Assembly (NCBI GenBank): GCA_016219865.1
Contig: JACRKF010000001.1
Coordinates: 1 to 50,834 of the forward strand
Direction of reading: 5' to 3'
Length of the DNA: 50,834 nt
Source of the DNA: Candidatus Woesearchaeota archaeon
Lineage (GTDB): Archaea; Nanobdellota; Nanobdellia; Woesearchaeales; DSVV01
Positions 32,582-39,390 of this stretch are shown here, piece after piece (position 1 is the first letter of the stretch; each line of letters begins with the position of its first letter). The notes under the pieces are model-generated. The model searched no databases and was not told the origin of the DNA. It worked only from the letters and a program-made list of their open reading frames with translations. Both the position numbers and the translations under genes were made by a program.

Positions 32582-32713
32582 TTAGAATATAGTTGCATCT
32601 TGAATATCATTATTTGATTTTATATCCTCAATTTTATATCTCTTAAATGAATCATCTATCTTTTCAATTGATTCTAAGATGTGTAACACAAAGATTTTAT
32701 CTTGTTTAATCAT
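32582..32713 (-). pseudogene. Truncated HepT (HEPN) toxin remnant
   Basis: A 43-codon frame reads MIKQDKIFVLHILESIEKID and ends in NNDIQDATIF followed by TAA. The HILESIEKI start and the QDAxI segment match the first third of HepT/DUF86 HEPN toxins, which normally run 110-140 residues with the RNxxxH motif near 75-80. That motif and the last two helices are missing. The start overlaps the upstream MNT stop by 8 bases, as in an intact module. So this is a decayed toxin. Confidence 0.72.
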
Positions 32714-32993
32714 AAAGTCTCAACTCTTCCTTCAAGATATCTTTCTTAATCAAATGATTAATTGATTTATATGTGACTATATCCACTTTTTTTTTAATAT
32801 TTCTCTCTAGTTCTTGTTTTAGTCCAACAATATCTAATAAGCTTTTATCTCCTTTTAATTTTATAAGGATATTAATATCGCTTTTCTTAGTAGCATCCCC
32901 TCTTGCATAACTGCCAAATAAGCCAGCTTTCACTACACCATTTCTTTTCAAAAGTCCTATAATCCTTTTTTTAGCATTCTTAGTAAGTTTCAT
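32706..32993 (-). CDS. MntA-type nucleotidyltransferase antitoxin, active site altered
   Basis: A 95-aa minimal nucleotidyltransferase: GLFGSYARG (Gly27-Ser28) and KKSDINILI. The expected SDID is SDIN, so the second metal-binding Asp is Asn41; the third (KVDIVTY, Asp71) is present. In MntA proteins this fold AMPylates the HepT toxin to block it. With the active-site change and the truncated HepT partner overlapping its end, the module looks inactive. It could also still act as a DNA- or HEPN-binding antitoxin. It is distinct from the two longer MNT genes at 10773 and 46790. Confidence 0.8.
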   Translation of the reverse strand: MKLTKNAKKRIIGLLKRNGVVKAGLFGSYARGDATKKSDINILIKLKGDKSLLDIVGLKQELERNIKKKVDIVTYKSINHLIKKDILKEELRLYD

Positions 32994-33037
32994 TGATAGA
33001 TATATAACCTCTTTTTATTTAAAACTTTTGTTTCTCA

Positions 33038-33140
33038 GTACGTAATAAGTTAATGGTTAGTAGTAAGCAGTTAGTGGCAAACTGCAAATTTGCCGCAATA
33101 CTGCAAACCACTAACTGCCAACTACAGACTTATTACGTAC
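33038..33140. repeat. MITE-like inverted-repeat element, copy A
   Basis: A 103-bp element with perfect 13-bp terminal inverted repeats GTACGTAATAAGT (33038-33050) and ACTTATTACGTAC (33128-33140). The interior is rich in AGTTAGTGG/CCACTAACT motifs. An inverted, near-identical copy is at 35445-35540. The stop codon of the alpha/beta hydrolase falls inside the right terminal repeat, so the element defines that protein's C-terminus. Confidence 0.75.
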
Positions 33141-33975
33141 GTTTCTCAATCATAGAAAGCCATTTCTTAATTATCCTCGCCAATTCTTTTGGTTTTCTCA
33201 TAGGAATCAAATGATCTGTTTTCTTCATAATATGTAATTGCGACCCTTTAATGCCACTATGTAAATCAAATGCGCTTTTTTTATGCAATACTTTATCATC
33301 TTCTCCAATTATTACAAGTGTTGGTTTATTTATTACTGACAGATATTCTTTCATATTATAATTAAGCATTGCAAGTATTGTGTAAGCATATGCAGTTAAT
33401 GATGTTGTTCGTAGATCATGATAGACAATAGTAAAAGCATTATGCTTATGTAATTTGCTAAAGTCAATATACGGCTTTTTCTTTCGTGAAAAAGGTGTTG
33501 TTGCATAGCCTATCATAGTTGTTGCAAGCTTATAAAGAAAACTTGGTACAAATCTCATCAATGAATGTTGATATTTCACAAAATTAGCAGGTGTTGCTCC
33601 AATTAAAACAAGTCCTTTTATTTTTTTAGGAAATAATGCTTCATACACTAAAGCAACCATCCCGCCAAGACAATGCCCTACAAAAATGGGATTACTAATC
33701 TTTTCTTTTTTCAGAATACAATCAACATCTTTTGCAAAATGTTCTAATTTATATCTTGCTTTTTGTTTTACAGTAGATGATTTCCCATGCCCGTATAAAT
33801 CTATAGCAATTGTTGAATATTTTCTCTCATGAAAGAATTGCACAACATTATTCCAAATAGTATGATTGCCAGATAACCCATGGATAAATACTAAGGTTGG
33901 TTTTTTGTTATTAAAATGTTTATGCTTGTAAAATATGTGATTATTATCATATGTCTGTATTATTTTTTCTTTCAT
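33133..33975 (-). CDS. Alpha/beta hydrolase with cysteine nucleophile
   Basis: A 280-aa hydrolase of the alpha/beta fold. The oxyanion segment FIHGLSGNHTIW and elbow VGHCLGGMVAL are clear. The nucleophile is Cys102 in GHCLGG instead of the usual Ser. Asp226/227 (IGEDDKV) and His255 (KKTDHLIPM) complete the triad. Cys in this position occurs in dienelactone hydrolases and class III polyhydroxyalkanoate synthases; the overall sequence resembles neither fully. The substrate is probably an ester or thioester. The end of the gene lies inside a MITE-like element. Cytosolic, no signal peptide. Confidence 0.83.
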   Translation of the reverse strand: MKEKIIQTYDNNHIFYKHKHFNNKKPTLVFIHGLSGNHTIWNNVVQFFHERKYSTIAIDLYGHGKSSTVKQKARYKLEHFAKDVDCILKKEKISNPIFVGHCLGGMVALVYEALFPKKIKGLVLIGATPANFVKYQHSLMRFVPSFLYKLATTMIGYATTPFSRKKKPYIDFSKLHKHNAFTIVYHDLRTTSLTAYAYTILAMLNYNMKEYLSVINKPTLVIIGEDDKVLHKKSAFDLHSGIKGSQLHIMKKTDHLIPMRKPKELARIIKKWLSMIEKRT

Positions 33976-34018
33976 CTATGCATCACCATATTGTTATTGT
34001 GGAGCTTTTTCTTAATGA

Positions 34019-34046
34019 GAACTTTGCAAAATTCTTTGCAAAGTTC
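34019..34046. repeat. Perfect 12-bp hairpin
   Basis: GAACTTTGCAAA-ATTC-TTTGCAAAGTTC, 12-bp perfect arms with a 4-base loop, in the gap between the hydrolase start and the glycosidase stop. It is related in sequence (TTTGCAAA) to the palindromic element that follows at 34071. Confidence 0.65.
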
Positions 34047-34070
34047 TTTATGTTATTAATTCTCTATTGT

Positions 34071-34125
34071 CCGGATTGCCTGCTGAGGAGAATTTTGCAA
34101 AAATTGCTATTTTTGCAAAATTCTC
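34071..34125. repeat. Palindromic element, intergenic copy
   Basis: CCGGATTGCCTG leads into a perfect 17-bp hairpin: GAGAATTTTGCAAAAAT (34088-34104), loop TGCT, and ATTTTTGCAAAATTCTC (34109-34125). It matches the in-gene copy at 31437-31493. It lies upstream of the hydrolase and downstream of the glycosidase, so it could serve as a terminator. Confidence 0.7.
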
Positions 34126-34167
34126 TAATAATATCCAATAAACAGAGTAGAAGATTTAAATAACTTA

Positions 34168-35304
34168 CTAAAGTTTAGTTGATAATGCATTTATCTTGCT
34201 TGCCCACAACATTCCTTCATCAGCATAATAGAAAAATGTCTTATAAACACCGCCATCTGCATCATATATCTCTAAAAAACTATGCGATTCAAGAATTTTC
34301 TGTTGATATTGCTCCACATATCTCTTAAGCAGTTCTGCGTCATACTCAGCAATAACATCAAGATAACACAATCCAAGATGCATCCAAATTGTATTTCCTT
34401 CATAATTTGATGCTAATAAATTCTGTAACAGTAAATATTTTCCTTTCAGCTTCACAGATGTATATCGCAATGGAAAAGGTTTGTCTAAATATTCTTTCTG
34501 CATTGCAGCTAAACAAGAACTAAATATCTTTCTGGCATCAGCGCTTTGTTTAATATCAAAAATGTTACACCAAAACGGGAATACATTTGCATCTCCTGCA
34601 ACATAACCTTTGTCATATAACCCATCATTGAAATAGTTACCATTAAAAAAATTCTCTTTGATGATTTTTTTATAATTATAATCAATAAATGGATTTGAAA
34701 GCTTAATCTTGTATTTTTCCTCAATGAGTTCAATCTCTTGTTTGATCATTCCCGCCATGCAATTGTTGTAACATGAAGATTTCACCTTGCTGAGATCCTT
34801 CATCGATGAGTAAGATTTATCTTTGATCAATCCAGTCTTTTTGTTTATCGCTGTATTAAAAAAAAATAAGATCTGCTGATCCAAAAATGGCCTATACACT
34901 TCAATGAGATATTTCAACTCAGAAACACGCAGACAATACAATAAGAATGCAAGAGTATCAGGAGAATAATAAAACATATCAACTGCTTTTCCAGTTCTTG
35001 TGATTGTTGTTGTTATCCTCTTTTCTCGTTGGTAGATATTGAGAGCATACTGCAAAGTTTTCTCAACCTGTTCTTTATATCCTAACTGAAGCAATGCTTT
35101 GCAGCAGATCCCAAAATCTCTCATATAAAATACATTGAAATGCCCCATGCTTGTTTGAAAATAGGCGCCATTAAAGCAATCATGTACGATTTTAGCGCAT
35201 ACCTCTTCAGCATTGCCTTGATACTGTGTTATTCCTGAGTATCGAAGTTTCTGCCTTCTCAGAAACATTTTCATCGCTTCTTTTAATATTAACAAATTAT
35301 CCAT
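34168..35304 (-). CDS. Six-hairpin (alpha-toroid) glycosidase-like protein
   Basis: A 378-aa helical protein resembling GH15/amylo-glucosidase-type (alpha/alpha)6 barrels: NVFYMRDFGICCKALLQLGY, then KAVDMFYYSPDTLAFLLYC, GYVAGDANVFPFWCNIF, and the late SNYEGNTIWMHLGLCYL and IYDADGGVYKT. The regular helix-loop pattern and aromatic-acidic loops fit carbohydrate-active enzymes. The catalytic acids cannot be fixed by eye. It could degrade or remodel glucans or trehalose-like sugars, or be a non-catalytic toroid. Its likely TATA (ATATTTAAAG, minus, 35327-35336) is shared in position with the tRNA-Arg promoter on the other strand. Confidence 0.65.
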   Translation of the reverse strand: MDNLLILKEAMKMFLRRQKLRYSGITQYQGNAEEVCAKIVHDCFNGAYFQTSMGHFNVFYMRDFGICCKALLQLGYKEQVEKTLQYALNIYQREKRITTTITRTGKAVDMFYYSPDTLAFLLYCLRVSELKYLIEVYRPFLDQQILFFFNTAINKKTGLIKDKSYSSMKDLSKVKSSCYNNCMAGMIKQEIELIEEKYKIKLSNPFIDYNYKKIIKENFFNGNYFNDGLYDKGYVAGDANVFPFWCNIFDIKQSADARKIFSSCLAAMQKEYLDKPFPLRYTSVKLKGKYLLLQNLLASNYEGNTIWMHLGLCYLDVIAEYDAELLKRYVEQYQQKILESHSFLEIYDADGGVYKTFFYYADEGMLWASKINALSTKL

Positions 35305-35326
35305 ACAATTGTTATAAAGAGCTAAT

Positions 35327-35336
35327 CTTTAAATAT
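35327..35336. promoter_or_regulatory. Bidirectional TATA box for tRNA-Arg and glycosidase-like gene
   Basis: CTTTAAATAT lies 27-36 bases before the tRNA 5' end at 35363 and 23-32 bases before the minus-strand start at 35304. The near-symmetric box could serve both directions. Confidence 0.45.
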
Positions 35337-35362
35337 CTTAGCACATTTTATCACAATTCATT

Positions 35363-35437
35363 GAGCCAGTGGCCTAGTTTGGATAAGGCGGCAGCCTCCT
35401 AAGCTGCAGATCGGGAGTTCGAATCTTCCCTGGCTCG
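35363..35437 (+). tRNA. tRNA-Arg (anticodon CCT)
   Basis: Cloverleaf with acceptor GAGCCAG/CTGGCTC and discriminator G. The anticodon stem GCAGC/GCTGC holds loop CTCCTAA (anticodon CCT), and the T-arm loop is TTCGAAT. No CCA is encoded. A T-rich terminator TATTTTTG follows at once, and a MITE-like element begins 8 bases after the 3' end. A TATA box is at 35327-35336. Confidence 0.93.
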
Positions 35438-35444
35438 TATTTTT

Positions 35445-35540
35445 GTACTTAATAAGTCTGTAGTTGGCAGTTAGTGGTTTGCAGTATTGCGACAAATTTG
35501 CAGCTTACCACTAACTACTAACCACTAACTTATTACATAG
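35445..35540. repeat. MITE-like inverted-repeat element, copy B
   Basis: The reverse complement of copy A over nearly its whole length. The terminal repeats, GTACTTAATAAGT (35445-35457) and ACTTATTACATAG (35528-35540), have begun to diverge. It starts 8 bases after tRNA-Arg. With copy A it flanks a 2.3-kb stretch of two genes and the tRNA. Confidence 0.75.
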
Positions 35541-35584
35541 TCTTAATGGAAAACTTTATAACCATAACCAATCAAAATAATAAG

Positions 35585-35713
35585 ATGGCAACAACAATAC
35601 AAAGATTTAAAGAGAAAAATCAATGCTTGACTCTACAAAAAACTATGTTTGGATATTGTAAGGGAATAAAATCATGGTCAAAAAAAGAGAGAATGTTGCT
35701 GCGTGAAATATAA
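35585..35713 (+). CDS. Possible small basic protein
   Basis: A 42-aa frame MATTIQRFKEKNQCLTLQKT ending KKERMLLREI. A TATA-like ACTTTATAA at about 35552-35560 is 25-30 bases before the ATG, giving a leaderless mRNA as for its neighbours. It has a balanced coding composition (Lys, Arg, Gln, two Cys). No family recognised. It lies upstream of marC with a 40-base gap, so it could also be just leader sequence. Moderate to low confidence. Confidence 0.4.
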   Translation: MATTIQRFKEKNQCLTLQKTMFGYCKGIKSWSKKERMLLREI

Positions 35714-35753
35714 ATGAGAAATAATCAACAATCTTAAAAAAAGAGGCGTAATC

Positions 35754-36344
35754 ATGTTAGAATTATCATTTGACTGGTCGACATTCATAAAAGCATTTCT
35801 GGCAATCTTTGTTATAATGGATACACTAGGCAATGTGCCAATATTTATGGTTTTTACTGAAAAATACACAAAAAAGCACAGAGCAAAGAGCGCAAATGAA
35901 GCTTTTTATGTTGCAACATTGATTTTACTATTGTTTCTCTTTTTTGGAATGGGAATTCTCAACTTGTTTAATATATCACTCAGTGATTTCAAAATAGGAG
36001 GAGGAATTCTTATAATCCTCATTGGTCTAAAGATTTGCTTAGGAATTCATCTTAAAGAAGAACGCGCTAAAAGCTATGCTATTGCAATTGTTCCAATGGC
36101 AACTCCATTAATTGTAGGTCCAGGCACAATAACAACTGTAATTATTCTTGTACAACAATATGGCTATTTCATTCCTTTATTAGCAGCGCTAGCTAATCTA
36201 TTATTCACATGGTTTGCTTTAAGAAATACAGAGTTATTATTCAAAATATTTGGTAAGCAAGGAAGCGACGCAATCTCTCGATTAATGGGTTTGATTATCT
36301 TGGCAATAGGTGTTTCATTTATTACATCTGGCTGGCTGGGATAA
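35754..36344 (+). CDS. MarC family integral membrane protein
   Basis: A 196-aa protein with six hydrophobic segments in the MarC/SNARE-associated layout: FIKAFLAIFVIMDTLGNVPI at the start, VATLILLLFLFFGMGI, FKIGGGILIILIGLKI, the conserved IAIVPMATPLIVGPGTITTV block, YFIPLLAALANLLFT and the last helix LMGLIILAIGVSFI. MarC proteins are poorly understood; early claims of antibiotic resistance were not upheld, and a transport role is assumed. Function remains uncertain. It follows the MITE-like element and the possible small gene. Confidence 0.92.
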   Translation: MLELSFDWSTFIKAFLAIFVIMDTLGNVPIFMVFTEKYTKKHRAKSANEAFYVATLILLLFLFFGMGILNLFNISLSDFKIGGGILIILIGLKICLGIHLKEERAKSYAIAIVPMATPLIVGPGTITTVIILVQQYGYFIPLLAALANLLFTWFALRNTELLFKIFGKQGSDAISRLMGLIILAIGVSFITSGWLG

Positions 36345-36371
36345 AATAGAAGTTAGAGAACTTTTTTTATA

Positions 36372-37730
36372 CTACTTCTTCAGGATTCCATAACCAATTA
36401 ACCTGAATCTATTATCTAATCTTCTAGAAATCGTTATTCTTGAGCCATATTCGCAGCAGATTGGCAGTTTTAATTTGCAGATAATTGAATTCTTTCCAAA
36501 TTCTGTAACAATACCTACTGTTGCAGCTGAATTTACATTTAACATTAATGGTTCTAATTTTTTAATTGGTTCTACAACAACATCATCTTTTGTTCCAACT
36601 ACACGTTCAAGTAAATGAACTTCTAATTTTATTTCACTAAGAGTAATTGGTAATTTTTCTGGAAATCCAACAACATTTCCTGTTAATTTATCTGATTTTA
36701 CAATCGCTGGATCTAATGTTGTTTGCACTGCAATTGATCCTCCAGGATATGCTTCTTTAATAACTTGATCACCTGTCATAAGAGAGATTATTCTTGTTCT
36801 TATTGGCTTGTATACCTTTTGGTTTCTTTCTTCCACTTCATACCCTGGTTTAATCTCAATTTGATCGCCAATTGCTAACTTTCCTTGAATTAAACTGCCG
36901 CCAAGAACTCCGCCTTTAAGTTTCATTAAATCTGCTCCAGGTTTGTTTATATCAAAGCTTCGCGCAATAAACATGACTGGATCTTTTGTTTCATCACGAT
37001 GTGGCGTTGGAATAATCTCTTCAATTGCTGCAATAAGTTTATCAACATTTACCCCTTTCTGCGCGGATATTGGAATAATTGGAGCATTCTCAAAAGAAGT
37101 GCCTTTTAGCAAATCTTTTATCTGCTTATAATTTTTCAATGCTCTTTCTTTGTCGATTAAATCAACTTTATTTTGAACAATAACAATATTCTTAATGCCG
37201 ATTATTTCAAGCGCCATCAAATGCTCTCGAGTTTGCGGTTGAGGACAATTTTCATTTGCTGCAACAAGAAGCAAAGCGCCATCCATGATAGTAGCTCCAG
37301 ATAACATTGTTGCCATCAAACTTTCGTGTCCTGGCGCATCAACAAAACTAACTTTGCGAATTGCAATTGCATCTCCGCCGCATTCGCATTTTTGTTGCGT
37401 TGTAAATGCGCTGCACTTTACACATTTGCGAAAAATACTATTTGCATACCCTAACCTGATTGTGATTCCACGTTTAATCTCTTCAGAATGAGTATCTGTC
37501 CATCTTCCTGTTAATTGTTCTGTTAATGTTGTCTTTCCATGATCTACATGCCCAACAAGACCTATGTTAACAACAGGCTGCCCAGATTCTATCTCTTCAG
37601 CTGATAATTGTTTGACAGCTTTACTTACTTTATGATCTGCCTTATGATTTTTTTGTTCAACCATTTCAATAGTTTTAGTTGTTTTCTCAGATTCTAATTG
37701 TTCTTGTGACTTCTTGTTTTTCTTAACCAT
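36372..37730 (-). CDS. eif2g: Translation initiation factor aIF2 subunit gamma
   Basis: A 452-aa GTPase that delivers initiator Met-tRNA to the small ribosomal subunit as part of the aIF2 heterotrimer. G1 is GHVDHGKT (60-67), G3 DAPGHESLMA and G4 NKVDL. A zinc knuckle CVKC...CECGG sits in the G domain, and two beta-barrel domains follow. Residues 1-50 are a Lys/Gln-rich extension absent from most aIF2 gamma proteins. It reads convergently with marC. No alpha or beta subunit gene is nearby. Confidence 0.96.
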   Translation of the reverse strand: MVKKNKKSQEQLESEKTTKTIEMVEQKNHKADHKVSKAVKQLSAEEIESGQPVVNIGLVGHVDHGKTTLTEQLTGRWTDTHSEEIKRGITIRLGYANSIFRKCVKCSAFTTQQKCECGGDAIAIRKVSFVDAPGHESLMATMLSGATIMDGALLLVAANENCPQPQTREHLMALEIIGIKNIVIVQNKVDLIDKERALKNYKQIKDLLKGTSFENAPIIPISAQKGVNVDKLIAAIEEIIPTPHRDETKDPVMFIARSFDINKPGADLMKLKGGVLGGSLIQGKLAIGDQIEIKPGYEVEERNQKVYKPIRTRIISLMTGDQVIKEAYPGGSIAVQTTLDPAIVKSDKLTGNVVGFPEKLPITLSEIKLEVHLLERVVGTKDDVVVEPIKKLEPLMLNVNSAATVGIVTEFGKNSIICKLKLPICCEYGSRITISRRLDNRFRLIGYGILKK

Positions 37731-37801
37731 TTATATTTGTAGATAAAGAAGAGATATATAAATGTATTTACAATTCCTTTATTGAGCTAAACACATACTG
37801 C

Positions 37802-39271
37802 TCACTCTTCTTCACTGCCAGCTATAAACCTATTAGAACTAATCTTTACTTCATTGCCTTTATTATTTTTATATTTGAGTGTTGCAGCAGGCAGTGTAAG
37901 TGTGCCTAGTATTTTTAGTTTTGATTTAATATTATAACTAATGATTCTTTCTTCATACGGCTCAACAACAGGCAACTCCCATTTAACTAATGTTCCTTTT
38001 AATTCATGATGCACTACTTTATCAGGATGTAATGTGCCTACAGAGTATTCTTTTTCTAATTCAGCTATATGCGGCACTCTATCAATTATTTTTACATGTT
38101 CAACTACTTTATTTGTTCTGTTTTTAATATGAATAAGCACTTTTAGATGTGATATGCCTTCATCAGTCTTTGAAGCTTTAACAACCCTTGATTCCTTAGT
38201 GATTAACATAGGACTTCTAAATAGATAATAGCTAACAATAAGCAAGATGATTCCTATCAATATAAAGACAATATATCTATAATTTGTAACCATTGTTAAT
38301 GTCACAGATTGTTGTGGTTGCACAACTACTTCCCATGCATATTCTCTTACCCCATTATCTACAACTTTAACTGCATCAGGAGTTGTTGATGAGAATAATT
38401 GTTCGAGCACTGAAGTTGTTACAACAAGTTTTTTCTTATTTGCAACATTGCCATCATTAGTATATGTAATTGAACGCGTATATTTCAAAAAAGAATCCTC
38501 TTTTTGAACATTTTCTTTAAGAATTGAATAACCAATAATCTCAATCTCTTTTTTTGCAGGTTTAAAATCAACACCATTTGCATAAACTGTTACAATCATT
38601 GTATCTTTTGTTGGCTGCATCAATGGATCATAATTTATAGAAATTCTTTCAGTTTTCTTTTCCAATGGCGCAAGTGTTGTTTCTTTTACAGTTGAAAAGT
38701 ATTTACTTGCTACAACAACAGTTAAATTCTTTATATCAAGTTTATTTCTATTCAAGAGATCAATTTCAATAGTTGCTTCTTCTTTTGGATTTATTTTATT
38801 AGGTATATCAACATCAAGATTAATCACAGGAGAATATTCAGTAAAATCTTTTGATGGATTTCTTAGCAACACGGGCAAAATATCAACTATGCTTGATCCT
38901 GTATTCTTTGATGTTACTATGATATTAAAATCATGAGGTCCAAAATCATATTCCGGTACTGGGGTAATATATAATGAAAAAGTAACACTGCTATTTGGCT
39001 TTAATGTAATTCCAGAAAGATACGATAATGGTTCTGTTTCAATGCTCCATCTTGGTGTATTTGTAAATGAAAGAGTATATTGATCATCAATTGCTTCTTT
39101 GTTGATGATTGTAATTTCATGCTTTCCTTGTTGTGTTGGATAAAAGTTCTTGATAATAGGATTTACTTGCATGTCAAAATTGAGTGTTGCAGATACTATT
39201 ACGGAAGAGATTGATAATATAACTAATAAAAAAAGAGTTACTGCAAACAACCTCATCTTTTTGAAAGACAT
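37802..39271 (-). CDS. Exported membrane-anchored beta-domain protein
   Basis: A 489-aa protein with a signal peptide (1-28). An extracytoplasmic part follows with NEW3/CARDB-like beta domains (INKEAIDDQYTLSF; INPKEEATIEIDLLNRNKLD). A transmembrane helix (about 329-349, YIVFILIGIILLIVSYYLF) leads to a cytoplasmic tail of about 130 residues containing a second beta domain (IHIKNRTNKVVEHVKIID). Beta domains on both sides of one helix are unusual; the tail might be a signalling or scaffold domain. Related in style to the COG1361 protein at 17302. AGGTGATTGA before the ATG and a TATA box near 39310 support the start. Confidence 0.7.
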   Translation of the reverse strand: MSFKKMRLFAVTLFLLVILSISSVIVSATLNFDMQVNPIIKNFYPTQQGKHEITIINKEAIDDQYTLSFTNTPRWSIETEPLSYLSGITLKPNSSVTFSLYITPVPEYDFGPHDFNIIVTSKNTGSSIVDILPVLLRNPSKDFTEYSPVINLDVDIPNKINPKEEATIEIDLLNRNKLDIKNLTVVVASKYFSTVKETTLAPLEKKTERISINYDPLMQPTKDTMIVTVYANGVDFKPAKKEIEIIGYSILKENVQKEDSFLKYTRSITYTNDGNVANKKKLVVTTSVLEQLFSSTTPDAVKVVDNGVREYAWEVVVQPQQSVTLTMVTNYRYIVFILIGIILLIVSYYLFRSPMLITKESRVVKASKTDEGISHLKVLIHIKNRTNKVVEHVKIIDRVPHIAELEKEYSVGTLHPDKVVHHELKGTLVKWELPVVEPYEERIISYNIKSKLKILGTLTLPAATLKYKNNKGNEVKISSNRFIAGSEEE

Positions 39272-39390
39272 TCAATCACCTATTATTTATTTTTTCTAGT
39301 CTTACTTATTTATATAAGTTTCGAATGAAAATAACAACTTGAGATTTCAATTAGGTCATACACTACTTACAAGGACTCATAATCACACAC

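Noticed and set aside
33038-35540. Composite transposon carrying hydrolase and glycosidase genes
   Set aside because: The flanking elements encode no transposase and are only about 100 bp, so they are better described as separate non-autonomous repeats.
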